In this document: piece by piece, positions 33,201 to 43,699 of the stretch
How the letters are laid out: every line of letters starts with the position of its first letter
Position numbering within the stretch: the stretch's first letter is position 1
Notes under the pieces: generated by a model
The model's input: only the letters and a program-made list of their open reading frames with translations
Databases searched by the model: none
What the model was told of the DNA's origin: nothing
Made by a program: the position numbers and the translations under genes
Assembly: GCF_003589595.1 (NCBI RefSeq)
Contig: NW_020654289.1
Coordinates: 8,246,096 to 8,310,095, forward strand
Source: Hyposmocoma kahamanoa
Taxonomy: Eukaryota; Arthropoda; Insecta; Lepidoptera; Cosmopterigidae
DNA length: 64,000 nucleotides
Direction of reading: 5' to 3'

Positions 33201-34368
33201 TTGCCTGGTTACAATGCCACTCAGAGCTTTAAATTATAAAGATCTTAGTGGCACTGCCATGCGCCCGCAACCTGAGTCATAAGTTGGCAAGTCCCAGGTG
33301 CCTGTAATTTCACCAGCACCCTTACCCTTCGTAACTGGAATGCAGTGAGCTCACATCACTGCTTGGCGGCAGAAATAGGTAAGGTGGCAGTACTTCCCTG
33401 GAGGAACTCTTTCACAAGGAGCTCTACTGCTACAATCGTGTATGTAACTTAGTGCCATGATACCACACAAATCTCACACGTACTTCGTAATTCGCATTAT
33501 GAAGTTAAAATTGTCAGAATACGTAGTACAACAATTAAGCGAGAACAGTCGTATCCATTTCAGACAAAGCAAAGTACCTATGAAATAATATCTGAAAATA
33601 TTTGCTGAGATTTTTTAATTATAGATACACTTTGTACGAAAATCATATTTGAATGTCGCTAAGTGATTAAGTGATAAGTAATTAATATAATGATCAATGA
33701 TTACTCACGGTTTTGTCTCCGATGTTGTGTACGCGACAGGTGAGAGTGGCGGTGCCGCCATCAAGCGCCGTAACGACTCGCGCCTGTCGCGTCGCAAACA
33801 TAGGCCCCCCAGTGCCACCCTCTGCTGGAGCCTGCACACTACCGGCGACGCCTGCGCCGTAGCCAGCACCGAAACCCGTGTTGCTTCCTGAAAAAATACA
33901 ACTCCTTATATCTACTTATTGTCATGACAGCAAAAAAATAAAATTAAAATATACTTTGCACTTCATTAAATTATTGTTCATGTGCGATTGAGTACCGCTG
34001 CGTTTTACAGAGTTTATTTTTTCAGAAACTACATTCCGTTTAAGTATTTCCTTTGAAGATTTATCGACAAGTTTGTTGATACTCATAATTCATTCATAAA
34101 AAGGTACAGAAAGTGAGTTGCGTGTATAATCGGTTATGCCGGCAATGTGTAAGGGTTTGCAAGCACGTGTGTCATACGCCGAAGATGAGTCAAGCGGACG
34201 CGCGACGCAGGATATCGCATGCGGGCGCCACTCAACGCACAGTGCCACCCACGACACGCCCTGCGCTTGCGCTCGTCATCTCTTCAAATCTTTACACAGT
34301 GACAGCTACCACCCTCACACGCTCATTGTGTAGAAATGGTATTGTTTAACTTTTTTAAATGTAGATCA

Positions 34369-34405
<37 letters not shown>

Positions 34406-37400
34406 AGAAAACATTTTGCGGCTTACCCCTTACTTACTTACCTTTTGTAGCTTATTTGTAAGTGTACTACATAAGATTTGCACGGATAAGATTTAGCTGA
34501 AATTTGCAAAAAAAATTTTGGACATGAATGGATAGTTCGACGTTCTGATATTAATAGAATCTTTGTCCTACAGAAGCGTGCTGTTAAGTTATTTTCAAAT
34601 GGCACGTCTGAGATGACAGTACATTTAACAAAATGTATTTTATTAGACGTATTTTTTCATGAGAAATAGTTTTTTTTTTAATAATATCAAGTGATGAGGC
34701 GAATAAGTCGTGCGCCTGATGGTAAGCGTCACGCCTGTCCTTAACAGTTGCAGTGCCACTCACACCTTTAAATCATAAAGATCTGAGAGGCACTGCCACT
34801 GCGCTCGTCACCCTGAGACTTAAGTTGACAAATCCCATGTGCCTGTAATTTCACCAGCACCCTTACCCTTCGTAACCGGAATGCAGTAAAGCTCACATTA
34901 CTGCTTGGCGGCAGAAATAGGTAAAGTGGCAGTACTTCACTGGATAAACTCTGTCACAAGGAGCTCCACTGCTACTAAAACTTATATTGACATGATAGTA
35001 CATTTAAGAATGTATATTTTATGTTAAGATTTTAGAGTTTTTATGTTGAAAAGTTACAATTTTTTTTCATGAAAAATAATGACAGATATAAATAAATAAG
35101 GAAATAAAAATAAACCAGGACGTGACAGTCGTCTTCACCAAGTTTTAAATTTAGTCGGGCTATATATAAATTGTATAGTACGATGTCTATATTAAAAATT
35201 TTCCATTTGCGAGATTTAGAACTATCGTGAAGCAAAATTCTTATACAAAAGGTTTGGCGCACGTAAATGACAAAAATCCATGGTAGTGATCCGTTTAATC
35301 CTTGCAAGTTGTTACCATCTATGATATTTGAAAACAAAATTTGTAAATGATAAAAATTAACAAAGTGTCCATTTACAAAGAGTAACCCCTAGTAGAGGTG
35401 GGCGTTTAAACGAATAGCACTTTTAAAAGTTTGCTTTTTAATATAAGCACATAAGCACGCTTTTCAATTTAAGCGTAAGCGTTGACCAGTTCAATACTCA
35501 ACAATTTGATTTTTTTAAATGTGCTCATGTTTCATCTCCCGCCAGCTGAGTTTCCTAAACAAATCAATTTATCAATGTAAATATTAATTTTATAAATAAA
35601 AATAAAACACGTGCTTTACAAATAAACTTACTTATCTTAAAATCTTTAGTGGTCTACTCTTGCTTTTCGTCAACACAACGTCTATGCCTTAAACGGTTTT
35701 CTAAAAGATTTTGTAAGCTCCAAACTAAAAAGCGTTTAAATGAAAAGCGTTTTTATAAGCACGCTTTTATTAAAAAAAAACACGTTTTAACGTTTAAACA
35801 AATGAGCAGTTTTTTCGATCTCTAACCCCTAGAGTTTCTTACTTATACTTCTCTGGGGAATCTCGATTACCATTGAATAGCACTGTTTAATCACGTATGT
35901 GTTTGTTGTCACATATTTAACAATTAACATTAACAAACTTGGGATTCGTGGCAACCTTCTATGATGGCTTCTTATGTTGACAATAGGTCTCAGGCAGTTG
36001 TTGTCAGCAATTATATTTCTAGTTGGGCTAAAATATCAAGCGGCGTGCCCCAGGGATCTTTACTAGGACCGTTGCTATTTACTATTTTTATTAATGATAT
36101 TCACTTATGTTTGACATCTAGTAACCTGCTATGTTTTGCCGATGACATGAAAATATACTCCAGGATTTCAACTAACTTTGATGCTGAGGCTCTCCAAACT
36201 GACTTGTTGATACTGGAGGACTACTGTATTTCCAATAAGCGCGACTTAAATCCTGCTAAATGCTCAATAGTAACCTACAGTCGCAAAAACAATCTCTTAG
36301 TCTTTAATTATAAACTTGGCGGCCAGGTACTTAAACGAGAAAACATAGTTAGTGATTTGGGTGTCACATTCAACAATAAACTTTTGTTTGATGCGCACAT
36401 AGACAGAATGGTGACCAAAGCATCACGTGCGCTGGGGTTTATAATGCGTCGGTCTAGTGAGTTTCGGGATATTAAGACAGTTAAAATCTTGTATTGTACG
36501 TTTGTTCGCAGTATTCTGGAATACGCGTCACAGATCTGGAACCCGCAATATGAGGTGTACATTTCGCGTATAGAACGTATTCAAAAAAGATTCATTCGTT
36601 TTTTATGTTTCCGAACTAAGCGACAATATCATAATAATGATTACCTGCACATTTGTAAAATTCATCACATTCTTCCCCTCTACATGCGTCGTCAAATAAC
36701 CGATTGCGCATATATTCTAAAAATTTCTCAAAATATAATTGATTGTCCCGAATTACTATACAAACTCAACTTTTTGACTCCCACACGTAATTTCAGGGTT
36801 AACAAAGTATTTGACATACCTATAGCTTCAACCAATTACAGAAAGAATTCGTTTCTGCTGCGAGCTTGCAACAACATCAATAACCTTGTTAATAAAATAG
36901 ATATTGATATCTTCAATACCAAAATTATCACAGCGAGAAAATTACTCAGCGACTTCTTTTTTATTTCTTAGGAAAGTCTTTTTCATTTCTTAGGATAGTC
37001 TTTTTATAAAGTTATATTGTAAAATTCTATTTCTATTGATTTTTTTATTAGAGTGCTTACTTATTTAAGTTACTTTATTTCTACAAGTGTAAACTTATTT
37101 AGCTTACTTCGTTGTTTAATTTAGAAATATAAATGTATATACTTCTAGTTTACCATTTATAAATAAAATAAAAAAAATAAAAATACAAAATGTGTTTAAT
37201 CACATATGTATTTGCCTCAGTGTGCAATAAAGAAATTTGGTTTGTATTGCATTGCATGAACTTATAGTTCCTATTTGAATTATCACTGCGGACGCACCAA
37301 CTTAGACCAAGGGCTGCCACGGCTCAGCCGCATGTCAAACAAACGTTAGCCGAAACACCACACATCTTAGACGCCATTACGTTCGACGACAAAGCGAACA

Positions 37401-40400
37401 TCAAAGGACCTAATTAAAAATGTTTACAAAACCGCCGCTACTGCCGCCGCTGCACTACTCAACCCTCATTTACTAATGAATGACTCAGATTTACTTATTC
37501 GCTATGTTTACCAACATTCTAGTAGAGACTGGATTAGTAACTCACCATCGCTCCATATGTTCTTATAATCGACGCTGAAGAGACGAATTAAAAGTGTTAG
37601 CTGTAATATATTAACTGTTGTTTGGTAAAACAAAGTCAATACGTTTTTATCACATGAAAATCATAAAAATAATACGAACTACATGAAACCATAGTAGAAC
37701 TGTAGAACTATATTACTAATGTCATTAACAACAACTTTTGTACCATTTTAATAATTCGTCAGATTTTACTTTCATATATATCAATAAATATATATATATT
37801 TTTAATAATAACTTAGTGACGGGTCAAACAAGTCGTGCGCCTGAAGGTCAGCGACACGCCTATCCATAGCAGTTGCAGTTTAGAGCTTTAAATCATTAAG
37901 ATCTGAGGGGCACTGTCACTGCGCCCGACACCCTGAAACATAAGTTGACAAGTCCCGTGTGCCTGTAATTTCACCAGCACCCGTACCTTTCAAAAACCGG
38001 AACACAGCAATGCTCACACTACTGCTTGGCAGCAGAAACAGGTAAGTTGGCAATACTTCCCTGGACGAACTCTTTCACAAGGAGCTCTACTGGTACTTAT
38101 TTAAATAGTTCGCTCTAAACTGTGATAATTCTGTGAGAAACGAAAGTGGGTTGTTCTCGTTGAGAAAGAAGATACTTTCACGTTTGACCCTACTACCTTA
38201 GTATCAAAAACAGACCTCCTTTATTCAAAAGCGGTAGGAAAATTGATTCTAGTAACTACAGGCCCATTTCAATTCTACCAGCTTTAAGTAAAATATTCGA
38301 AAAGGTTATGTTGAGTCAAGTACTGTCGTATTTCGGTAGGAATCATATTTTTCATAGTGCACATTACGGGTTTACTAGTGGTAGATCGACTAGCGATGCG
38401 GGGGTAGCACTACTAAAACATATCTTTGTTGCTTGGGAAAGGTCCCAGAATGCTATTGGGGTTTTCTGTGACCTCTCGAAGGTATTCGATTGCGTGGATC
38501 ATATTAACCTTATTAGGAAGCTCTTATTACGGAGTAAGTGGCAAGGTGTTGGAACTTGTCTCGTCATATCTTTACGGTAGAATTCTGAAAGTAGACATAA
38601 ATGGAGTGACTTATTTGGGTTCTCCGGCAAAAATGGGTGTTCCGGAGAGCTTAATACTTGGACCTTTCTTATTTCTCATTTGTATTAATGATCTACCATT
38701 CTTTGTTAAGGACCTTTGCGAAATAGTATTGTTTGCTGACGACACATCCTTGATTTTTAAAACAGACAGACATGACGCTAACTATGACAATACTAATGAT
38801 ACCCTTTCAAAGGTAGTTTGTTGGTTTAATATTAACAATTTATTGCTCAATGCCAAGAAGACAAAGTATGTTAAATTTGAATTACCTAATGTAAAATCGA
38901 CTAGCCCAATCATAGAAATAAATGGAGACAAATTAGATCTTGTTAATAAAGCTGTCTTTTTGGGAGTGACTTTAGATAGTAAACTCCAACTGTTTCCACA
39001 TATATCTTCCTTGGCCAGCAGATTAGGCTCTGCTGCATACGCAGTCCGTAGAATACGTGAACTTACCGATGTTGCTTCTATTAGACTAGTTTACTTTAGT
39101 TACTTCCGTATTATAATGTCCTACGGGATTCTCATGTGAGGTAAAGCGGCAGATACCAAACAAACCATATTTATGTTGCAAAAACGAGGAATTCGTTCTG
39201 TGTACCGTTTAGGTTCTCGGATTTCTCTCAGAAAAAAGTTTAAGGAGACTTGTATCATGACTGTGGCATCACAGTACATTTACTCAAATATTTTGTATGC
39301 CCGTAAAGTATACATAATTTCGTTAAGAAAGAAGATATCCATAATATTAACCTTAGAACTAAGTCCAAACTCATGGTACCACGTTTTCGTTTCACTAAGG
39401 TAAACGATTCTTTTATGGGGAACTGTATACGTTTTTACTATAAGATTCCGGAGCATATATTAATAAGATTGCAATAAGAATTTTTAAAATAAGATTACCA
39501 TTTCCTAAGTTTAAAACTTACATTAAAAGTATTTAGTTTTAATGTAAGTTTAACTTACATTAAAGGATACTCTAGACAAGGATACTCTAATAATGGTGTA
39601 TCAGGCTCTTGTACAATCTATTCTAACATACTGCATTGGAACATGGGGTGGTGCTGCAAAAACTGTATTACTGAAATTGGAAAGAGCTCGAAGGATGTTG
39701 TTGAAAATTTGCTTTTTTGAACCCAAATTATTCCCAACCGAACGTCTGTACAAAGAGACGAAGCTATTAACAGTTAGACAACTTTACATTTCTGCCGTCA
39801 CTCTTCATCAGCACTCTCAAACACCTCCACAAAACCACGATAGTGTGAACCAAAAGAGAAGACACTACTCCGTCTGTATTTCAGTTCCAGTCAGAACAAC
39901 ATTTGCTCAAANNNNNNNNNNACGAGCAGTAGCTTAAAAAATTACGTTTTCAAATGTAAAAATTTTACCTATGGAATAAATGATTATTTGACTTGACCTT
40001 GACTTTGAGACCTAAAAAGTGGTGTCAGATAATGCAGTAAAAATTTAAAAGTTTATTTTTAGTACATTTATTAGATTTTGTAAAAAGTCATGGAACAAAA
40101 GCTGTTGTTTATACTGTAAATAATATGGTCCTGCGAGATTGTTAGTATTTAAAAATAACCTTGTATGTGCAGATGTAAAATTTTATGACTCTCCTATTTA
40201 AGCATAAAAAAAGTCATCGACTAATTTCGTTCATAGAATGTTCAAATGACAAAACAAAAACTTGTCATTTTGCAGATGTGACCTTATTTCACCAAGGGTG
40301 AGATATTATGCTCGTGTTGTTACGTTTATCACAACTAGAAAGCTTGAGAAGCATTTTTAATCAAGTATGGTGTGTCGCATAGAGTGCTCCGGGCATACCA

Positions 40401-40624
40401 TGCGCGACTGTTTCCAATAAAAGATTATTTATAGTATGGAGTTCGTGGAACGGGACGGTTTAGGCGCTTAACCTTGCTAACACCGCGTGCACATCTGGCT
40501 TAGCGTGTTTTGTTAATCTTTGTGCAATGTGAGGACACAACCCAATGTGATATGTGTGATTCACTGTCATCGGAAGGAACGCACCTGCCAGAGCGGGCAG
40601 CGCTAGCAGTAGCAGCGCCCACAT
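30235..40624 (-). CDS. Dpr-like single-Ig-domain cell-surface protein (GPI-type tail)
   Basis: Coding exons are 40624-40585, 33887-33709, 30737-30533 and 30398-30235. All have GT-AG borders and join in phases 1, 0 and 1 to give 195 aa. Residues 1-13 (MWALLLLALPALA) form a signal peptide, followed by a Gly/Ala-rich stretch. Residues 44-141 form one Ig V domain: Cys64 in LTCRV, Trp76 in VSWVRSRDLVILS, Cys124 in DAGRYECQLNTEPKMSL. VSWVRxRDL and YECQxxTEP are hallmarks of the insect Dpr family, neuronal Ig receptors that bind DIP partners in synaptic wiring. The last 20 residues end in a hydrophobic run (FLMPVILPLLLLPFI) with small residues before it, as in a GPI signal. Dprs normally have two Ig domains; here the tail exon follows 134 bp after the first domain. 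An acceptor at 40687-40690 implies an upstream 5'UTR exon. Confidence 0.88.
30854..31300 (+). repeat. Family B repeat with rearranged middle
   Basis: It begins TAACCGACTTCAAAAAAGG and ends GATCGGTTTTTTTAGTACTC. An extra segment, containing AGGCGTTTTTCTCTCTC, separates the usual blocks. It lies in the intron between the two Ig-coding exons. Confidence 0.7.
31757..32420 (-). pseudogene. Tc1-like transposase relic
   Basis: The minus-strand frame at 32200-31907 reads WMIEHDNDPKHTAHSVKAFL and WPTNSPDLNPTENLWHTIKK. It has the second catalytic Asp (DND) and the final Glu (NPTENLW) of DD34E Tc1 transposases. N-terminal parts are scattered to 32420 in other frames. It lies inside an intron of the Dpr-like gene. 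Confidence 0.8.
33178..33433 (-). repeat. Retroposon family A, minus orientation
   Basis: It runs from ATGCGAGGGGACGAACAAGA to AAGGAGCTCTACTGCTAC. It lies in the intron 3' of the second coding exon of the Dpr-like gene. Confidence 0.8.
34370..34402. repeat. (TA)n microsatellite
   Basis: This is a pure AT dinucleotide run of about 32 bp. Confidence 0.95.
34672..34977 (-). repeat. Retroposon family A, full-length minus copy
   Basis: The tail side is TTTTTTTTTAATAATATCAA, and it ends AAGGAGCTCCACTGCTAC. Every family block is present in order. Confidence 0.85.
35393..35824. mobile_element. hAT-type MITE with 8-bp duplication
   Basis: ACCCCTAG occurs exactly at both borders (35385-35392 and 35825-35832). 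The ends TAGAGGTGGGCG and CGATCTCTA give TAGAGRT-type inverted termini. 8-bp duplications and TAGAG ends are hAT features. Inside, GCGTTTAAA, AAGCACGCTTTTA and their complements recur. No ORF is present. Confidence 0.8.
35906..37193 (+). mobile_element. 5'-truncated jockey-type LINE with target duplication
   Basis: It is bounded by 21-bp direct repeats with two mismatches, GTTTAATCACGTATGTGTTTG-type at 35885 and 37194. It ends in an A-rich (AAATAAAAT) tail and contains the ORF at 35961-36971. Confidence 0.75.
35961..36971 (+). CDS. LINE reverse transcriptase, C-terminal two thirds, open frame
   Basis: The 336-codon frame has RT motif SSGVPQGSLLGPLLFTIFIN, catalytic CFADDMKIY, thumb-region SDLGVTFNNKLLFDAHI, SILEYASQIWNP and a C-terminal region to FFFIS. 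These are jockey/CR1-type LINE motifs. The APE endonuclease and the front of the RT are missing, so the element cannot move by itself. The ATG is simply the first in the surviving frame. The frame is unbroken, unlike the other LINEs here. Confidence 0.85.
   Translation: MMASYVDNRSQAVVVSNYISSWAKISSGVPQGSLLGPLLFTIFINDIHLCLTSSNLLCFADDMKIYSRISTNFDAEALQTDLLILEDYCISNKRDLNPAKCSIVTYSRKNNLLVFNYKLGGQVLKRENIVSDLGVTFNNKLLFDAHIDRMVTKASRALGFIMRRSSEFRDIKTVKILYCTFVRSILEYASQIWNPQYEVYISRIERIQKRFIRFLCFRTKRQYHNNDYLHICKIHHILPLYMRRQITDCAYILKISQNIIDCPELLYKLNFLTPTRNFRVNKVFDIPIASTNYRKNSFLLRACNNINNLVNKIDIDIFNTKIITARKLLSDFFFIS
37799..38097 (-). repeat. Retroposon family A, nested in MITE D
   Basis: The AT-rich tail at 37799 continues to AAGGAGCTCTACTGGTAC. 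It is full length and inserted in an AT-rich target inside the MITE. Confidence 0.85.
38190..39520 (+). pseudogene. LINE reverse transcriptase, frameshifted
   Basis: The frames in order read SSNYRPISILPALSKIFEKV, GFTSGRSTSDAGVALLKHIF, IGVFCDLSKVFDCVDHINL, then after a frameshift YLGSPAKMGVPESLILGPFL, FADDTSLIF, FLGVTLDSKLQLFPHI and, after an in-frame TGA, MLQKRGIRSVYRLGSR. The key Gln of VPQGS is changed (VPESL) and several shifts are present. It is a jockey-type relic. Confidence 0.8.
39575..39995 (+). pseudogene. Second LINE C-terminal fragment, spanning the assembly gap
   Basis: VYQALVQSILTYCIGTWGGA, LLKLERARRMLLKICFFEP, LYKETKLLTVRQLYIS and RRHYSVCISVPVRTTFAQ form the typical end of a jockey-type protein. 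The 3' end is a short tandem TTGACTTGACCTTGAC tail. The 10-N gap at 39912-39921 interrupts the frame. Confidence 0.7.
39912..39921. other. Assembly gap (10 N)
   Basis: Ten consecutive N lie inside the LINE fragment. The true length of the missing sequence is unknown. Confidence 0.99.
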
Positions 40625-41854
40625 CGCGCGCCCGCAACCTTCGCTATCCTCACTACGCCCCTGGAGTCCTTCGGATGTCGGACAACCTGTAACAAAACAT
40701 ACAATAACAATTCTATTTGTTTATATTTATAAGGGAAAAGATGAAATATAATATTGTGGGTAATCTTATAAAGTTATGTGCGTGGGTTGTTTATAAAACA
40801 GTGTTAAACCAACTTGACTGCCTCAACTTCTTTAGCTGTTTGCTCAGTCTAGACGCCTTTAAACATTTCAAATAACTTACGCCATTTACGCCACGACTCC
40901 GTCCGATTGGACCACCTTCAAGTGACAATTCCACTGGAGGACGCGTGTGTTCCGTAGTTATACTAAAGAATATATTGTAATACTGTGGTTATACGCAATA
41001 ATTTACTCAAAAATATCCGTATTTAATTAAGCTGTCAACATGTAATTAATCACATGCAAGTTGATTTAGCACTAGTTTATTTTATAAACAACCTACACAC
41101 ATGATTTTATGAGATTACCCACAATATTATATTACACATAATACAGTTAATACATACTCTACGACCGTACAACAGCATTAATGTAATATCTCTTGCCTAC
41201 AATGCAGAAGGTTTTTATTCCATTACCAACACAAGCATAACTGAGTATTTTCGAAACATTTATGTTAAGATTGCTGATTTACGCGCGCTTTAATGGCAAA
41301 AGAAAAACCGAAGTCTTAGATAATTAAGAGAAATTCACGTCTTTAATTAATCCAGTATGGTGTAGTCCACCAAACACTCTTCAATTGAAGAAGTCCGTAC
41401 ATAGCAGTAATACATTTAAAGATGTAGCAATCTTAAAGGTATACAGTGCCTATTATCGTCAAAATCCACCAACTGGCACTCGTCGTACTAGTATTACACT
41501 GACTGCAGTAATAAATTCTATGTAGCTGTTAATAAACCTATAAAAACAAACATCGTGTGAGTGGTTTGATTTGAATAAGGGGCGATTCCAATGGGAACAG
41601 CTGGTGCCGGCGCCAGACCAGCCGAGCGCCGGGGGCAACTTATCAGATGTCTGTTTAATTTAATTGCACACATGACTCTACTTTTTCATTAAAATGCGTG
41701 CGTCATATATTAAGTTACTTTATGTTTTCATAAATACTAACAAATCCCATCTCGGTTATTGCTTGTACGGTTATAACGTTCAGCTATTTGCGATGCGTAC
41801 ACAATTATTCAGGGCAACCGCGTGCCAAGAACTTGGCCTAAAGTTCGATCTAGG

Positions 41855-41965
41855 TACAGTCAAGAGCACATAAATCTTGACACTTTTGGACCGTTGTTCT
41901 TATCGCTAGCCCATAAATTGAATTTGGTTCTTATGCGTCAGATTTGACGTGCCCTTGACCCTGCA
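41855..41965. mobile_element. Short MITE family C copy
   Basis: It starts TACAGTCAAGAGCAC and ends GACGTGCCCTTGACCCTGC. The interior TTGACACTTTTGGACCGTTG matches, inverted, the copy at 17070-17191. Confidence 0.7.
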
Positions 41966-42131
41966 CCTAAGGCATCACCGATTCCTGCACTGTGAAATAT
42001 AAACAACAGCTGTGTTAATAATGGCTAACGACAGCGTCAATTATTTTAGTTTTATGTTCAAATTGTGTAACGTCTCTGGAGGTTACAACAAGAATTGAAA
42101 CATGGAAATGAAACTAGTTTTTCGGATCTAA

Positions 42132-42399
42132 GAGCGGTTACACACGGCGACTTTTAGCAGCGATACAAACGCGATACAGTCGCTAATCGTCTACCTGTAT
42201 ACACGCGCGCGATTTTAAGCAGCGATGCAAACGCGACGCAAGCGCGCGACTGCATCGATACAAACACGCGATTGCATCGCTACCCTTGGCATTTATAGGC
42301 GATTGCATCGATGCAACCGCGCATTTCGCAAATTTCGTAAGTGTAGCGATGTAATCGCGCGTTTGCATCGCTGCTGAAAGTCCCCGTGTGTAACCACTC
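42132..42399. mobile_element. Harbinger-like MITE (TAA duplication)
   Basis: Ends GAGCGGTTACACACGGCGAC and GTCCCCGTGTGTAACCACTC are inverted with two mismatches. TAA flanks both sides (42129-42131 and 42400-42402). The interior is full of GCGATGCAAACGCG-type units in both orientations. A 3-bp TNA duplication fits PIF/Harbinger. A truncated relative begins at 63962. Confidence 0.7.
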
Positions 42400-42469
42400 T
42401 AAATCGCGTATATTTATGTTTTGAAATAAACTAACGTTTCGGGCACTTTACAGGTCCCGTGTTTTTTTT

Positions 42470-42757
42470 TATAACGTCAAGTGATGGGACGAACAAGTCG
42501 TGCACCTAATGGTAAGCTACACGCCTATCTATAACAGATACAGTGCCACTCAGAGCTTTAAATTGCAAAGGTCTGAGAGGCACTACAACTGTGCTCGTCA
42601 CACTGAGACATAAGTTGACAAGTCCCATGTGCCTGTAATTTCACCAGCACCCTTACCCTTCAAAACTGGAATACAGTATTGCTGACATTACTGCTTAGCG
42701 GCAGAAATAGGCGGTACTATCCTGGACGAACTCTGTCACAAGGCGCTCTATTGCAAC
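42470..42757 (-). repeat. Retroposon family A, nested in the Penelope-type repeat
   Basis: The tail side is TTTTTTTTATAACGTCAAG, and it ends CAAGGCGCTCTATTGCAAC. It lies between the two pseudo-LTR arms. Confidence 0.85.
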
Positions 42758-43648
42758 TACGTGGTCACGTCTGACAGACACTTTAGGGCTCGAAACGTTG
42801 GTTTGTTTGAAAAAACAAATATACGCGATATAGATCCCAAAAATTGTTTTTATTCCCAATGTGTAACAATAGAGAAAACCTAAGAACTTAAATATGGTAC
42901 ACAAGTATTTACACAGTTGAAAACTGACTATCAACAATATAAACTCATGGGCTATTATAGGTCTTCTTATCGTATCGATGACATACATTACACTACACTT
43001 GGCCCAGAACTCAGCCACGCCGGCCGCGTCACTAGTGGCCGCCATTAAATCCTCAAGCGTGCAGGTGTTAGGGTGCGCAGGGCACGATATGAGGTGGGCC
43101 ATCGTTGGAGGTGCACCGCACAAGCAGTCCAGGTTAGAACCATCCGAAAATCCCCACCTGAACAAATTGTCCTTGGTCCGATCAACCTGAGTTCGAAGCC
43201 TATTCGAAGACGTCCATATCGGCCATGGCAATTCGTGTCCAGGAGGAAGACTCTCAGAAGCCGGAACAAACGTAGACGGTATTCTTTCGCGCCAAAGGTT
43301 GCACCTCGCCTGAGCCGGCTCAATGGTTAGAAGATCGACACTTTTGACAAAACTTTTCCGGCTTCTCAGTCTCTGTTGCACTGTGAAGTGATCATGTATT
43401 GGGTGCCGAGTGTCGATGGCCATTTTTGCTCTTTCGTAAGATACCGCTACAATTCTGCGGATGTCTGGTGGAGCTATGCCAGCTAGTGGGTACAGCAATC
43501 TTACCGGGGCCGGCTTAAGACAGCCAGTTATGATCCGGCAGGTCTCATTTAAGGCTGTATCCACTAATTTTGCATGGGTAGAATGGCTCCAAACAGGGCA
43601 TGCGTATTCCCCAGCAGAAAAGGAAAGTGCCAGGCTAGTAGTACGCAT
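42695..43648 (-). pseudogene. LINE C-terminal ORF running on into neighbouring repeats
   Basis: The first about 225 residues of this 317-codon frame are LINE protein: ALSFSAGEYACPVWSHSTHA, TALNETCRIITGCLKP, LAGIAPPDIRRIVA, SLPPGHELPWPIWTSSNRLR, LDCLCGAPPTMAHLISCP (C-x-C...H...C cluster) and a final FWAKCSV. The rest is translation of the Penelope-type pseudo-LTR and part of the family A retroposon. No endonuclease or RT catalytic core is present. Confidence 0.75.
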
Positions 43649-43699
43649 GACCTGCGGCGAAGCTCCCCAATTGGGCTATAGGTAATTATTACTGATTAG

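Larger units (their letters stand above)
37690..40165. mobile_element. MITE family D copy split by later insertions
   Basis: The left arm (37690-37795) has GTAGAACTATATTACTAATG and ACAACAACTTTTGTACC. The right arm (40060-40165) has GTCATGGAACAAAAGCTGTT. The middle blocks TTCGCTCTAAACTGTGATAA (about 38107) and the TTTATTTTTAGTACATTTATT region line up with the intact copy at 2951-3372. The host element therefore carries a family A retroposon and LINE sequence inside it. Confidence 0.55.
42110..42895. mobile_element. Penelope-type inverted pseudo-LTR pair with two nested insertions
   Basis: The left arm pieces are 42110-42131 (GGAAATGAAACTAGTTTTTC) and 42400-42466 (AAATCGCGTATATTTATG, AACGTTTCGGGCACTTTACA). 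The right arm at 42760-42895 has GGGCTCGAAACGTTGG, AAATATACGCGATATAG and CCAATGTGTAACAATAGAG. A Harbinger-like MITE sits in the left arm and a family A retroposon between the arms. Confidence 0.6.
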
